A stretch of 64,000 nt of DNA, taken from the NCBI GenBank assembly GCA_019217005.1, contig JAHBNG010000016.1, forward strand, positions 62,001 to 126,000, in the 5' to 3' direction. The translations under genes were made by a program, and so were the position numbers. The notes below the pieces were generated by a model. That model saw nothing but the letters and a program-made list of their open reading frames with translations. It was not told the DNA's origin and ran no database searches. This stretch comes from Chloroflexi bacterium TSY (GTDB taxonomy: Bacteria > Chloroflexota > Anaerolineae > Caldilineales > Caldilineaceae). Positions 18,823-28,952 of the stretch are shown in pieces (the stretch's first letter is position 1; each line of letters opens with the position of its first letter).

Positions 18823-18922
18823 GGTCATTTTCTGCCTGAGCATGGCTCAAATTAGAAAATATAAACATCTTTTCTCTTTGCAAAAATGTAAACCTAATTG
18901 TCCGCCTAAAATGAACCACCCC
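18768..18922 (-). mobile_element. 155-bp MITE, copy 3 (inside tig)
   Basis: It has the same 155-bp size and ends as the other copies, in inverted orientation relative to copy 2. The perfect 8-bp duplication AATAGTTC lies at 18760-18767 and 18923-18930. The insertion of 163 bp in total shifts the tig frame. Confidence 0.95.
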
Positions 18923-19048
18923 AATAGTTCAGGCGAAAACAGCTCCAGTGGCAACGATGTTCCCGAGAATCACATCCAAGGCGAAACGGAAGCGTCGTCA
19001 GAAATCCCTGATCACACTGACCGTGATGAAGAAGTTGAGAAAGCTTAG
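18923..19048 (+). pseudogene. tig: Detached 3' end of tig
   Basis: This is the former tig C-terminal coding sequence (NSSGENSSSGNDVPENHIQ ... DRDEEVEKA, then TAG). It is rich in Glu, Asp, Ser and Asn and matches the composition of the tail upstream of the insertion. It is in frame with the upstream part once the MITE and one AATAGTTC are removed. No start codon or ribosome site serves it now. Confidence 0.85.
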
Positions 19049-19050
19049 AA

Positions 19051-19127
19051 CCTATCCGGAAAGTAGTTGTGAGTCCGACCAGCTTCTCCAGCGAGAATGC
19101 ATCGTCACAGAGCTTGTCGGATAAGAA
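19051..19127 (+). repeat. 78-bp inverted repeat, copy 3
   Basis: It runs from CCTATCCGGAAAGTAG to GCTTGTCGGATAAGAA. CTTAG, containing the old tig stop codon, directly precedes it. At 19135-19165 a half copy of another repeat follows (AGCCACATCATTTAAACTTC), whose full form lies at 58823-58906. The remaining gap to clpP (19166-19424) is AT-rich with no gene seen. Confidence 0.8.
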
Positions 19128-19424
19128 CGAATAGCCACATCATTTAAACTTCGGACAATCGCCTCCCGATAAAAACCGCTCTGATTATTCGAATGCTAAC
19201 AAAACGCAAACGCGCAACCGGAGCCTGCTTACAGTGATAATCTTGCCATAACAGTATTGTTAATGGGTAAAATATATCTGTTACAACTGTTCTGTTAAAT
19301 CATACCAATTTGTGGTTGTAGAGAAGATAAACGTGTGCCAGTAGTCTAAAATACATTTGATACACAACCATATTCTCTGTCGAGCCCAATGGTATCATGA
19401 ATGATTACTTGGAGAATATAAGAT

Positions 19425-20099
19425 ATGATCAATCCAACAAATGTCGTCCCAATGGTGATTGACAGTAGTGGGCGCGGAGAGCGAGCATACGACATTTATA
19501 GCCTTCTTTTGAAAGAGCGAATCGTTTTTCTTGGAACACCAATTAGCGATCAAATTGCTAATTTGATTGTTGCACAGCTACTCTATTTGGCGAGCGAGGA
19601 TCCCAATCAACCGATCAACATGTATATCAACAGCCCCGGCGGTAGTATTTACGCTGGATTGGCCATATACGATGCAATGCAGATGATCCAAGCACCAGTC
19701 TCAACCACAGCTGTCGGCGTTACTGCTAGCATGGGAACTGTACTGCTTGCGGCTGGTGAACCGGGTCGACGCTATGCACTACCACACGCAACGATTCACA
19801 TGCATCCAGCTGGCGGTGGGGCGCAAGGATACACGGAAGATGTTCGCATTGCGTACCGAGAGCAGGAGCGTGTACAGACACAGCTATTCCATCTTGTCGG
19901 CAAGCATACAAACCACTCATGGCAAGAGATTGAGGAAGACTTTCGCCGAGATCGATTTATGAATGCGATCGACGCTAAAGAGTATGGTTTGGTCGATGAA
20001 GTCCTCGGTGACGTGGCTGACATCGTTGCTGTCGATACTGGCGATCTTCAGGTAAGCATGGTCGCTAGCGATTCTGAAAACAAGAACGGCTCTGGCTGA
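19425..20099 (+). CDS. clpP: ATP-dependent Clp protease proteolytic subunit
   Basis: The 224-aa serine protease forms tetradecameric barrels fed by ClpX or ClpA/C. The catalytic Ser lies in [14 protein letters not shown] (about residue 106) and His in [10 protein letters not shown] (about 131). The Asp lies near [15 protein letters not shown]. The hydrophobic-pocket and handle segments [16 protein letters not shown] and [14 protein letters not shown] are present. The start ATG 19425 has TTGGAG upstream. The N-terminus is about 20 residues longer than the mature form, consistent with a processed propeptide. clpX follows 65 bp downstream. Confidence 0.97.
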   Translation: MINPTNVVPMVIDSSGRGERAYDIYSLLLKERIVFLGTPISDQIANLIVAQLLYLASEDPNQPINMYINSPGGSIYAGLAIYDAMQMIQAPVSTTAVGVTASMGTVLLAAGEPGRRYALPHATIHMHPAGGGAQGYTEDVRIAYREQERVQTQLFHLVGKHTNHSWQEIEEDFRRDRFMNAIDAKEYGLVDEVLGDVADIVAVDTGDLQVSMVASDSENKNGSG

Positions 20100-20164
20100 T
20101 AGAAATATTAGCCCATCACAAAACAAGAAAACCCCTCCTATTCATAGATGGCAAAGTACCTTAT

Positions 20165-21670
20165 ATGTCAAATAGCAACGATAAAAAAGTACAACCAAAT
20201 TGCTCATTTTGTGGCAAGAACAATGCAGACGTCAACCGCCTTATCGAAGGCTCAGAAGACGTATATATTTGTGATGAGTGTGTGCAGTTGGCTTCTGAAA
20301 TCCTTGCCGAAGAGGGGTTGATGAGAGATGTATCTACTATGAGCACACCCCTTGGCGCACCGAATCGAGTTCCAAGCCCCAAAGAGATTGTCGAGTATCT
20401 TGATCAATATGTGATTGGCCAAGAGCGCGCCAAAAAAGTCTTATCTGTTGCCGTTTATAACCACTACAAGCGGGTCTTTGGAGGAATTGGAGATGACAAG
20501 AGCAGTAAATCGTCGAACGCCAATTTGATGGCTGAGGATGTAGAGCTGGCTAAAAGCAATGTGCTCTTGATTGGTCCAACTGGCAGCGGCAAAACGCTTC
20601 TCGCGCGCACATTGGCCAATTTGTTAGACGTGCCTTTTACGATTGCCGATGCAACAACATTGACCGAAGCCGGTTATGTTGGCGAAGATGTAGAGACAAT
20701 TTTGGCTGGCCTTCTCCAAGCCGCAGACTGGGATGCAGATCGGGCCAGCTATGGGATTGTCTACATCGACGAGATCGACAAAATTTCACGCAAGAGCGGT
20801 GACAATCCAAGCATTACGCGGGATGTGAGTGGCGAAGGCGTACAACAGGCGTTGCTGAAGATTATCGAAGGCACAGTGGCCAATGTGCCTCCCGGCGCTG
20901 GCCGTAAGCACCCTCAACAAGAATTTGTCCAGCTTGATACTCATAACGTGCTTTTCATTTGCGGTGGCGCTTTTTCCGGTCTCGGTGAGGTTGTGCGTAA
21001 GCGAGTCTGGAAACGCTCTAGCTTGGGGTTTGTTGCTACAGATGAGTATGATCGTGTTGCCCTTTCTAAATCGACCAAGAGTGCTGAAGGGAAGGATGCA
21101 AAGAATCCGTTGATGAATCCCTTTGTTGCCGAACGAGCAAGCGCAACTCCTGATGAATTACCGGCTGATCTGAGCGAGCGTCAACGCGAATTAAAGATTC
21201 GCAAGCAAGAAAAAGAGAGCAGTGAAGAAAGCGAGTTGTTGCGACAAATTATGCCAGATGATTTGCTTTCTTTTGGTCTGATTCCTGAATTTATTGGACG
21301 TCTACCGGTGACTGTGAGCTTATCTGCCCTTGATCGTAACGCAATGGTTCGCATCTTGACTGAACCGAAAAACAGTGTTGTCCGACAGTTTCAATATCTT
21401 CTTGCAATGGATGGTGTCGAGTTGGAGTTTGAGCCGAAGGCACTGGAAATGATCGCAACTGAAGCTTTTCTACGCAAGACTGGGGCGCGCGGTTTGCGTA
21501 GTATTGTTGAAGAATCTCTACTTGATGTGATGTTTGAGATCCCCGAACGAGATGACATTGAGCGTTGCCTTGTGACGCATCGTGTCTTTACACACGGCGA
21601 AATGCCCAAGCTGCTTAGTAAAAAGGGCGCCCTCATTTCATTAGGTCCCCCTCTTAAATCAGCTGCTTAA
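20165..21670 (+). CDS. clpX: ATP-dependent Clp protease ATP-binding subunit ClpX
   Basis: The 501-aa AAA+ unfoldase has an N-terminal zinc-binding domain (CSFCGKN...YICDECV). Walker A is [11 protein letters not shown] at about residue 139, Walker B is [10 protein letters not shown], and the RKH loop is [11 protein letters not shown]. Sensor and arginine-finger segments [12 protein letters not shown] and [13 protein letters not shown] are in place. Between VWKRSSLGF and [11 protein letters not shown] (residues about 290-355) there is a charged insert of about 60 residues that is only about 10 in E. coli, which explains the extra length. It unfolds tagged substrates for ClpP, encoded just upstream. 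Confidence 0.96.
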   Translation: MSNSNDKKVQPNCSFCGKNNADVNRLIEGSEDVYICDECVQLASEILAEEGLMRDVSTMSTPLGAPNRVPSPKEIVEYLDQYVIGQERAKKVLSVAVYNHYKRVFGGIGDDKSSKSSNANLMAEDVELAKSNVLLIGPTGSGKTLLARTLANLLDVPFTIADATTLTEAGYVGEDVETILAGLLQAADWDADRASYGIVYIDEIDKISRKSGDNPSITRDVSGEGVQQALLKIIEGTVANVPPGAGRKHPQQEFVQLDTHNVLFICGGAFSGLGEVVRKRVWKRSSLGFVATDEYDRVALSKSTKSAEGKDAKNPLMNPFVAERASATPDELPADLSERQRELKIRKQEKESSEESELLRQIMPDDLLSFGLIPEFIGRLPVTVSLSALDRNAMVRILTEPKNSVVRQFQYLLAMDGVELEFEPKALEMIATEAFLRKTGARGLRSIVEESLLDVMFEIPERDDIERCLVTHRVFTHGEMPKLLSKKGALISLGPPLKSAA

Positions 21671-21698
21671 GTAAAGTCTAGAAAGAGATTAGAAATAG

Positions 21699-21760
21699 GA
21701 CACGGATTTTCACAGATACACATGGATAAAATCTTGAAAATCCAATCAATCCGTGTCCAA
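21699..21760. repeat. Inverted repeat with GGACACGGATT ends
   Basis: GGACACGGATTTTCACAGAT opens it and ATCCGTGTCC closes it. A second member lies at 32709-32781. It is non-coding and lies just after clpX. Confidence 0.65.
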
Positions 21761-21921
21761 ATACTTTCTCGGGTTCACTTAGTACTGCGTAAATTAAGTT
21801 TTCAGATGTTTTGTCTGACTGAGAAATGCAAGAAACTTAGTTGACGCTGTACTTAGTAATCGCGCGAAAATGGGCGGAATTTGTTGTAGGAATAAAACAA
21901 AAATTGCATGCCGATCTAGGA

Positions 21922-21989
21922 GGCCGGCAGTCTGAACAAGATCGGAGCAGTGTCCCGACCAAAATCTGCGGACTGCTGGCCGCTTTTTT
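21922..21989 (+). terminator. Long hairpin with T-run, terminator or small RNA end
   Basis: The arms GGCCGGCAGTC and GACTGCTGGCC enclose 38 bases and are followed by a T6 run. A second possible pairing (CCGATC upstream with GATCGG in the loop) would make the structure compound. It lies in the 565-bp non-coding stretch between clpX and the MITE at 22236. Another small hairpin (CGCCTGAA/TTCAGGCG) lies at about 22013-22038. No protein gene was found in the stretch. Confidence 0.4.
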
Positions 21990-22235
21990 GTTCCAACCCT
22001 AGTGTGACCAGCACGCCTGAACGCAAATGTTTTCAGGCGTCTCGTACTTCTCTCTTCTACACACCATCCACAAACGGAAGATCTGCAACTCATAGACAAA
22101 TCAGATAAACCTCGTACAAACGTGGAGTCGCTTTTTGTTTTGTCTATTATTTTTGGCTCATTCGGATCTCAAGTAGTTGACAAAAAAGAGGCACATAAGA
22201 TCCTGTTGAACCTTATTTTTATTCGACCAATTTTT

Positions 22236-22390
22236 GGGGTGGTTCATTTTAGGCGGACAATTAGGTTTACATTTTTGCAAAGAGAAAAGATGTTTATATT
22301 TTCTACTTTGAGCCATGCTCAGGCAGAAAATGACCTCATATAGATTTTTATCTATGTATCAAAAGTGTAAACCTAATTCTGAACCACCCC
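22236..22390 (+). mobile_element. 155-bp MITE, copy 4 (at the 3' end of mutY)
   Basis: It is near-identical to copies 1-3 and flanked by CAATTTTT at 22228-22235 and 22391-22398. It encodes the last codons and the TAG stop of mutY on the minus strand. Confidence 0.95.
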
Positions 22391-23554
22391 CAATTTTTTA
22401 ATCACTTTCCGATCTGTTACCGGAAATGGATAATTTGCCAGTTCCTCCAAAGTCACCCATCGCCAATCTGCTACACCAATGGATTCTGGTTCCCCATCAA
22501 CGTATTGGGCGTGAAAGGCATGAAGCGTGATGCGGAAGTGTGTATAGGCGTGGGGAACTTCAGCGATTTTTTCCCCAACTTTGATCGTGATCCGCAATTC
22601 TTCCTGGATTTCACGCTGTAAACAGCTCTGCAAGTCTGGATCATTAGCTTCCTGTTTTCCTCCTGGAAATTCCCATAACCCTCCTAGCATCCCATCGGCA
22701 GGACGTTGTGCAATTAGCAATTTGGATTGGAAAGGGTGTCCCTGCCAAATTACTCCAGCTGCGACATCGTAATAGGGTGTCTTTTTGCGTGCAGCCTTCA
22801 CGGGGCGTTCATGCTGTGTGCCATTGGTCAGCGCACAACAGTGATCGGCAACTGGGCAGAGCAGGCATTTGGGGGAAGTGGGCGTACAAAGAATCGCTCC
22901 TAATTCCATCAGCGCTTCGTTAAATTGCCCCGCTTGGTCTTGGGGTGCTGCAGCAACTAGATCGTGCGACAATGTCCATAGCTGTTTGAGCGTTTCTCGT
23001 TCATCAATCGATTCTTCTATGTCGAACACTCGGCTGAGAACGCGTTTGACATTGCCATCCAATACTGGTTCCACTTGACCATAGGCCATGCTTAAAATGG
23101 CACCGACTGTATATTCGCCAATACCAGGAAGGCTCAAGAGGGTTTTGCGGTCATTTGGGAGGATACTATTATACTGTTCAACAATCAAGCGAGCCGCTTT
23201 GTGAAGATTGCGGGCACGAGCGTAATAACCAAGTCCTTCCCACAACTTCAACACATCCTGGAGGTCGGCATCTGCCAAAACGTTGACCGTTGGAAAACGC
23301 TCCATCCAACGCTCATAGTAGCCCACCACAACCTCAAGACGCGTTTGTTGGGCCATGATTTCGCTGATCCAAACCGCGTATGCATCACGTTGACCAGCTG
23401 GATGTATACGCCAAGGCAATGAACGCTGCATGCGTTCATGCCATCTGGTTAATTGGATGCCAATCTCTTGCAGGTTGGGCTGAATAGCGTCCGAAGCGAG
23501 GATTGTCTTTTTCACGTCACGCGCCAGGTGTCCCGAGCGCCATACAGCTGCCAA
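22373..23554 (-). CDS. mutY: A/G-specific adenine glycosylase
   Basis: The product is up to 393 aa. The glycosylase domain shows the catalytic Glu region SEIMAQQTRLEVVVGYYERW and the helix-hairpin-helix LLSLPGIGEYTVGAILSMAYGQ. VLDGNVKRVLSR and the iron-sulfur loop CTPTSPKCLLCPVADHC follow. The C-terminal NUDIX-like domain for 8-oxoG recognition starts near 265 (VAAGVIWQG, GGLWEFPGGKQE). It excises adenine opposite 8-oxoguanine. A GTG four bases after the start of the upstream gene's stop codon (about 23520) is the likelier start; the ATG at 23554 lies inside that gene. The final residues LGVVQN and the stop come from the target duplication and MITE. Confidence 0.92.
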   Translation of the reverse strand: MAAVWRSGHLARDVKKTILASDAIQPNLQEIGIQLTRWHERMQRSLPWRIHPAGQRDAYAVWISEIMAQQTRLEVVVGYYERWMERFPTVNVLADADLQDVLKLWEGLGYYARARNLHKAARLIVEQYNSILPNDRKTLLSLPGIGEYTVGAILSMAYGQVEPVLDGNVKRVLSRVFDIEESIDERETLKQLWTLSHDLVAAAPQDQAGQFNEALMELGAILCTPTSPKCLLCPVADHCCALTNGTQHERPVKAARKKTPYYDVAAGVIWQGHPFQSKLLIAQRPADGMLGGLWEFPGGKQEANDPDLQSCLQREIQEELRITIKVGEKIAEVPHAYTHFRITLHAFHAQYVDGEPESIGVADWRWVTLEELANYPFPVTDRKVIKKLGVVQN

Positions 23555-23723
23555 AATTCATGATGATAAACAGCACGATTAATGCACCCCATACCCAAAT
23601 GGGCAGCCCTCCAAAAGTCTGACGTTTGCGCTTTGGCGGTTCCGGCCTGGGAAGTTCAGTCTGGCAGCGCCAACAGACTTCCTTATCTGCAGGGTTCCAT
23701 GTATTACAATTCGGACAGTCCAT
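23517..23723 (-). CDS. Small zinc-ribbon membrane protein
   Basis: The 68-aa protein has an N-terminal zinc ribbon (CPNCNTWNPADKEVCWRCQ, C-x2-C-x11-C-x2-C). A basic Pro-rich stretch (PEPPKRKRQ) and one transmembrane helix (LPIWVWGALIVLFIIMNFG) follow. The ATG 23723 has GGAGAGAAAG upstream. Its stop overlaps the probable start region of mutY, so the two are likely translationally coupled. Function unknown. Short zinc-ribbon/TM proteins of this type are frequent and uncharacterised. Confidence 0.75.
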   Translation of the reverse strand: MDCPNCNTWNPADKEVCWRCQTELPRPEPPKRKRQTFGGLPIWVWGALIVLFIIMNFGSCMALGTPGA

Positions 23724-23757
23724 CTTTCTCTCCTCATCAATTGCGTACTGTCGACTG

Positions 23758-23861
23758 AGGCCATTCCAGAAAAATAATTACCCATAAAGACAAGCGCTTC
23801 ACCCTGGACTGGCTTTGGCTTTTCCCATCGAATTGGATATTTTAGATTCTGGAAAAGCCCT
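23758..23861. repeat. 104-bp repeat with AGGCCATTCCAGA ends, copy 1
   Basis: It runs from AGGCCATTCCAGAAAAAT to ATTCTGGAAAAGCCCT, with inverted ends and an AT-rich centre. Other copies lie at 33981-34083 and 42148-43892 (the latter split by an IS). Together with the next two repeats it fills most of the 400-bp gap between the zinc-ribbon gene and the permease. Confidence 0.75.
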
Positions 23862-23863
23862 GG

Positions 23864-23943
23864 TGCTCATCCGAAAAGTTCTGTGACGAATCATTCTTGC
23901 TCGAGAAGGTAGTCAGACTCACAGCCACTTTTCGGATAGGTTC
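23864..23943 (-). repeat. 78-bp inverted repeat, copy 4
   Basis: It runs from CTCATCCGAAAAGTT to CACTTTTCGGATAGGTT with core TTGCTCGAGAAGGTAG. It is directly followed by another copy about 10 bp later. Confidence 0.75.
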
Positions 23944-23953
23944 TTACACTTAG

Positions 23954-24034
23954 TACTCATCCGAAAAGTGGCTGTGATGGTGCATTCTTACTCGAGAAGC
24001 TAGCTGGACTCACGACCACTTTTCGGATAGGTTC
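23954..24034 (-). repeat. 78-bp inverted repeat, copy 5
   Basis: The ends are ACTCATCCGAAAAGTGG and CCACTTTTCGGATAGGTT. TTAG occurs on both sides (CACTTAGT before and CTTAGCAC after), which may be a short target duplication. Confidence 0.75.
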
Positions 24035-24123
24035 TTAGCACTGCTACTGGGCGGAAGAATCGAATCTATTCTCATCTTTCAGCGAGTGCGGTATATAATA
24101 TGTCATAGTAGCATAAATCGGGG

Positions 24124-25612
24124 ATGTGTCCCAAATTCCAGGCAAGGATTGGAACCGCTCTTTTCTCAAACATGGGCAACTCAGGAATTTTCTCTCAAAT
24201 TTCCATCCTCAATCTTGATGATATTGTTTCAGTCGTCCGCAGCTATCTTTTTCGTTTGGCAGTGTGGAATACGTTCCGCGTGATTGGATTCACACTCTTG
24301 CTCGTCATACCCTTTGGATACCTGGGTTCGCGGCAGATTGGTCGCAATCAATCAATACATGTAACATGGATATTTGGGGTCTTTCTGCCCCTTATGATTC
24401 CCATCGCTGTTGTTGCTGTTGTTTGGCGTCCGCTTTTTCAAGCCATGGGGTTACTATATTCAGCTGAAGGTGGTCTGTTCGCAATTGCATGTGTCTATGC
24501 ATGGCGTCTGTTGCCGTTGACGATTCTACTTCTGCACATGCAACGGACAGTGCAGGGAATTAGTCAAGAATCAAAACATGGACTTTGGTGTAGACTGAGG
24601 CAACAACGAGGATGGCTTCCACTTCTTACCATCGCTCTTGTGACAAGCTATGTCATCTTGACTGCCGTAAGTCCACCTCTGTTGTTAACGGGTGGAGAAC
24701 CATTCAATGCTACTCATTTGTGGAGTGGTTGGGCATTTCAGCAGGTTCATGTATCTCGTCAGTATAAAGTGGGAGCAACGATTTTGCTCTTGCAAGTGCC
24801 CTTTCTCGTATTGGTTAGCGCTCCTTTACCCTATCTTCTGCTTCGTTATTTTCGTTTTGACCCTGTTTCATCAGTCGCTCAGCAATCTGTGGCGGTTCAA
24901 CCCATGCGCAGGAATGTCTTTGCCGCGCTTACTCTGATTTTTTATTTGGTCTTGCCGTTCATTTTGTGGTCATTGACAATAAAAAATGGAGAGACACAAA
25001 TGATCTCGCCCGTAGCGAATCCTATAGAAGTAAGCAGAATGTTGGTCCATGTAGGTTACTATGATTGGTTCATTCAAAGTATCACGCTTGCAGTCATGGG
25101 GGCCATTGTTACGCTGGTTCTGGGCTTGATTGGGCAGTCTTTGGTTTCTCAAGTTCGTTTTAACTTTCATAGGCAAACGACAAGGGTATTTCGTTATATG
25201 GTTTGCTTTGATTTGTATGCCGCTCCTTTGGTTTCCCATGCTCTGGCTTAGTGATTCTGTACAAACTGTTCAGACCCACTGGCTTCTTCCGCTTGTCTAT
25301 GGTTTCATGGGAACACCACTATTGTTGCTTCTACTCAGTGGTTTTCCATCCAAGTACAGGTCAATTCGTTCTCTATTCCATATCTTCGGAATGACATTTT
25401 GTCTGCACCTGATGATCACGCTGCAAGAATTCACACTAGGTTTTGTGCTAACCGAAAGAACAACGTGGAAAACGCTTGATAGTGGCATTGTCACCAATAT
25501 TTGGCACCCTGCTTTTTCATCTGTCTCAACCTCTTTTGCTGTACTTGTGCTCCCCACCCTGTTCGGTTTGCTTATCATTTTGCTTATGAGGCGAAGTTGG
25601 GCAAACACATGA
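24124..25612 (+). pseudogene. ABC-type transporter permease, frameshifted
   Basis: Two overlapping frames form one polytopic membrane protein. The first (from ATG 24124 or, better, 24172) has about six helices (VIGFTLLLVIPFGYLG, WIFGVFLPLMIPIAVVAVVW, ALTLIFYLVLPFILWSL). It then leaves the hydrophobic pattern near 25140-25190 and stops at 25251. The next frame continues with strong helices (FVIWFALICMPLLWFPMLWL, LLPLVYGFMGTPLLLLLLSGF) to 25612. A one-base change near 25185 would join them into about 495 aa. The layout is like a fused pair of sugar-type ABC permeases, but the EAA loop is not clear and no ATPase or binding protein is adjacent. Family assignment is tentative. Confidence 0.6.
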
Positions 25613-25747
25613 TTTTGTCTCCCACGAAAGTAGCAGTTTGCATGAGTTTTCATATACCACACTCGACCGTAGATGTACTGATTTTTTGGCATCTACTCGA
25701 GTTCTGTTAAAATGCGCAAACCCCCCAAATTCATATTGAGCTTAGCA

Positions 25748-25820
25748 CCTATCCGAAAAGTGGTTATGAGTTCATGGAGATCGTCAAACAGGTATCATCA
25801 CAGAACTTTTCGGATTCGCT
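25748..25820 (+). repeat. 78-bp inverted repeat, copy 6
   Basis: It runs from CCTATCCGAAAAGTGG to AGAACTTTTCGGATTC, preceded by CTTAG. It lies in the 457-bp gene-free gap before the TRAP binding protein. Confidence 0.7.
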
Positions 25821-25876
25821 CCGTTGATTTGGCTCAACCTGGTTTGCATTTTTGCTACCTCATCAAGAAAAATGAG

Positions 25877-25951
25877 TGTGTATCACAAAGTGTGTGAATG
25901 AACACTGCTCGGTCAGAGAACCGCTGTGTTTACGCGCATTGGGACACACTC
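25877..25951. repeat. 75-bp imperfect inverted repeat, copy 1
   Basis: It opens TGTGTATCACAAAGTGTGTG and closes GTTTACGCGCATTGGGACAC. The second copy lies between rpoB and rpoC (52994-53069). The centre CTCGGTCAGAGAACC is shared with that copy. Confidence 0.75.
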
Positions 25952-26069
25952 CCGAAAAAACAGATTCCGTAAATAAGACTCTATCTGAACGTCTATGTAC
26001 GGTACAGTTTTCTTTCCTCGCTATTGTAATATCGATCATTAATATAGGATATTGTTAAGGAGAAGACAT

Positions 26070-27197
26070 ATGGATCGTCGTACTTTTCTAAAAGGTTTGG
26101 GCGTCAAAGCAGCTGGCGGCGCTGCAATGGGCCTGGCTGCCGCTTGTGCCAACAACACAGCAGAACAAGAAGTAGCCGATGCAGTTGCAGATAATCAGTC
26201 TCTGCCCGAGATCAATTGGCAGATGGCCACGAGTTGGCCTGTGGCGCTTGATACAATTTTTGGCGGTGCCCAAGTACTGGCGGAACGAGTTACAGCCATG
26301 ACTGGAGGCAAATTTACCATTCAAGCGCGCGCCGCTGGCGAGCTTGCACCGGGGTTAGAAGTTCTCAATGTTGTGCAAGAGGGTGCTGTCCCGATTGGTC
26401 ATACGGCTTCCTATTACTATATTGGCAAGAGTCCCATTACGGCTTTCGGTACTGCTCTGCCCTTTGGTTTATCGGCGCGTCAACAGAACGCTTGGCTCTA
26501 TGAAGGCGGCGGAAGCCAGTTGCTCCAAGAAGCCTACGCCGAACGCTTTGGCGTCATTCAGTTTCCGGCAGGCAATACGGGTGTACAGATGGGCGGATGG
26601 TTTAACAAAGAGATTAACTCGACTGCTGACATGGAAGGTCTGAAGATGCGCATTCCGGGTCTCGGGGGTCAGGTTATGGACCGTTTAGGGGTGACAGTCC
26701 AGGTATTGCCTGGGGGTGAAATTTTCCAAGCGCTGCAAACAGGTGCGATTGACGCTGCTGAATGGGTTGGCCCTTATGATGATGAAAAGCTGGGATTCCA
26801 TAAGGCCGCTAGCTTCTACTACTTCCCAGGTTGGTGGGAGCCGGGTCCATCACTTGAGATCCAGATCAACCTGGATGAGTGGAATGCATTGCCTGAAGAA
26901 TATCAAGAAGTGCTGAAGACAGCTGCCTTCGAGGCCAATATGACGATGATGGCACGCTATGACGCGAAAAACCCTGGTGCATTGCAGACGCTACTCAGCG
27001 ATGGAGACATCACTCTGTTGCCTTTCCCAGACGATGTGATGGAGGCAGCAGAAGAAGCTGCCTTCGAGCTTTTCGATGAATTTGCCACAAACGACACGGA
27101 CTTTGGCTCCATCTTGGCAGAGTGGTCCGCCTTCCGGGAAGGGATTCAAACCTGGCACGGTCTGGCTGAAACTGCTTATCTGAACTTTGGGGCCTAA
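26070..27197 (+). CDS. TRAP transporter solute-binding protein (DctP/TakP type)
   Basis: The 375-aa lipoprotein starts at ATG 26070, behind AAGGAGAAG. It has a Tat-like start ([10 protein letters not shown]) and a lipobox LAAACA. The folded part follows the 2-oxoacid-binding TakP pattern: [20 protein letters not shown], the conserved [54 protein letters not shown] and FPGWWEPG. The Arg of KMRIPG binds the carboxylate in related proteins. It would deliver a 2-oxo- or hydroxy-acid to a TRAP permease. No DctQ or DctM gene lies in the window, so the permease must be elsewhere, or the protein is an orphan. Confidence 0.9.
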   Translation: MDRRTFLKGLGVKAAGGAAMGLAAACANNTAEQEVADAVADNQSLPEINWQMATSWPVALDTIFGGAQVLAERVTAMTGGKFTIQARAAGELAPGLEVLNVVQEGAVPIGHTASYYYIGKSPITAFGTALPFGLSARQQNAWLYEGGGSQLLQEAYAERFGVIQFPAGNTGVQMGGWFNKEINSTADMEGLKMRIPGLGGQVMDRLGVTVQVLPGGEIFQALQTGAIDAAEWVGPYDDEKLGFHKAASFYYFPGWWEPGPSLEIQINLDEWNALPEEYQEVLKTAAFEANMTMMARYDAKNPGALQTLLSDGDITLLPFPDDVMEAAEEAAFELFDEFATNDTDFGSILAEWSAFREGIQTWHGLAETAYLNFGA

Positions 27198-27344
27198 AGC
27201 CATTTTGAAAAGAATTCAGCAGATAGTTTATTATAACCACATCATTTAGACTTTGGACAATTGTTTCTCGAGAAAATTTGATCACTTCTACCAGCCAATA
27301 ACGCTCACCAACCCGAATCGCGTAATGGCGCAAACAGATTTCTC

Positions 27345-28817
27345 ATGACTCAACCCAATATCATCCTTATCTTTGCTGATCAGATGCGCGGCGATTGTCT
27401 GAGCGCTGCCAGACATCCCGTTATCGAAACGCCGAACCTGGATCACTTAGCCGCGATGGGTTCTCGATTTGCCCATGCCTATTCGGCTGTCCCTTCCTGC
27501 CTCCCCGCGCGGGCTTCATTGATGACCGGCATGGATCAATGGCATACGGGCCTCTTGGGCATGGGACGTGGGCAAGGACCGATTCCAAATGATTTTCCCA
27601 ATACGCTGGCTGGCACGTTGAGCAATGCTGGCTACCAGACACATCTCGTCGGTAAAGGCCATTTTTCTCCACAGCGAGCCTCTATGGGTTTCCAAAGTCG
27701 CGAATTAGACGAATCGGGACGCATGATTGAGGATGATTTGCAAGATGAATATCGAACCTGGTTTGCTCACGAAAAGAAGCGCGATATCACGCCCGATGAT
27801 CATGGCGTCTTTTGGAATTCGTGGATTGCCCGTCCTTGGCATACCGAAGAGTATCTACATCCAACCGCCTGGACCATGAGCCGTTCGCTCCATTTCTTGC
27901 AGCAACGCGATAAGACTAGACCATTCTTTCTCAATATTAGCTTTGCCCGGCCCCATTCACCCTACGTACCGCCTCAGCACTACTTTGACATGTATGATCG
28001 ACGAGAGACGCCACCAGCAGTCGTTGGCGATTGGGCCGCTATGCACGATCGGCCAGAAGATGTTGTGGACGTTAATGCATGGCGAGGCAAGCAGACGCCA
28101 TTTCGCATTCATCGTGCCCGCGCTGGCTATTATGGTGAAATTACCTTTATTGATACACAAGTCGGTCGCTTGATCAACTGGCTGAGTCGTCATCAACCAG
28201 AGACCCTCCGCAACACGTGGATCATCTTTGCCTCTGACCATGGCGATATGATGGGTGATCATCATCTGTGGCGCAAAACCTATGCGTATGAGGGGAGCGC
28301 ACGCATTCCGTTGATTGTTGCCCCTCCACAATCAAGAAACAACCAAGAGGATACTCCGTCTCCCAAGCCTGTCGTTGACGAAGTCGTTGAGTTGCGCGAT
28401 ATCATGCCGACCGTTCTGGATATTGCACATGTGGAGATTCCGACGACAGTCACAGGGAAGAGCTTATTGCCCCTCACAACCACTGGCGATCCCGATTGGC
28501 GTCCCTATCTGCATGGAGAACATTGTTGGTGCTATTCGCACGAACAGGAAATGCAGTATGTGACAGATGGACACCGCAAGTTCATTTGGTTGCCGCGAAT
28601 TGATCTGATGCAGTTTTTTAATTTGGATGATGATCCGAATGAAATGCGTAATCTCATCAATGATCCTGGGTATCAAGATGAGATTACGCAGTGGAAGGAG
28701 TATCTTGTGTACGAACTTGCACAACGCAACTGTGGCTGGGTTCAAGATGGTGAGTTAGTTTGTCTGAGTGACGAACCACTTGTTTCGCCTTATTGGAGTG
28801 TACGTTTTACAGGATGA
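27345..28817 (+). CDS. Sulfatase family hydrolase
   Basis: The 490-aa enzyme shows the sulfatase N-terminus (NIILIFADQMRGDCL) with the metal-binding Asp. The formylglycine site PSCLPARASLMTG fits C-x-P-x-R, so the Cys would be converted by a formylglycine-generating enzyme. Further metal ligands are in IIFASDHGDMMGDHHLWRK. No signal peptide is seen, so a cytoplasmic location is likely. It hydrolyses a sulfate (or phosphonate) ester; the exact substrate is unknown. The C-terminal part (FNLDDDPNEMRNLINDP) is typical of arylsulfatase A-like proteins. It stands alone between the TRAP binding protein and an IS110 element. Confidence 0.9.
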   Translation: MTQPNIILIFADQMRGDCLSAARHPVIETPNLDHLAAMGSRFAHAYSAVPSCLPARASLMTGMDQWHTGLLGMGRGQGPIPNDFPNTLAGTLSNAGYQTHLVGKGHFSPQRASMGFQSRELDESGRMIEDDLQDEYRTWFAHEKKRDITPDDHGVFWNSWIARPWHTEEYLHPTAWTMSRSLHFLQQRDKTRPFFLNISFARPHSPYVPPQHYFDMYDRRETPPAVVGDWAAMHDRPEDVVDVNAWRGKQTPFRIHRARAGYYGEITFIDTQVGRLINWLSRHQPETLRNTWIIFASDHGDMMGDHHLWRKTYAYEGSARIPLIVAPPQSRNNQEDTPSPKPVVDEVVELRDIMPTVLDIAHVEIPTTVTGKSLLPLTTTGDPDWRPYLHGEHCWCYSHEQEMQYVTDGHRKFIWLPRIDLMQFFNLDDDPNEMRNLINDPGYQDEITQWKEYLVYELAQRNCGWVQDGELVCLSDEPLVSPYWSVRFTG

Positions 28818-28952
28818 TTGGTGCTTCTTTATTGCTCTTATTAATTACATCGTAAACTAAATAATACGACATTTTTTGCCATAAAAACCTCTTCTCAATC
28901 GGAAGTGGTTGGAGAGAACCGCCCTTCCCAGAAGAGGGCAAGAGTTGTGGGG

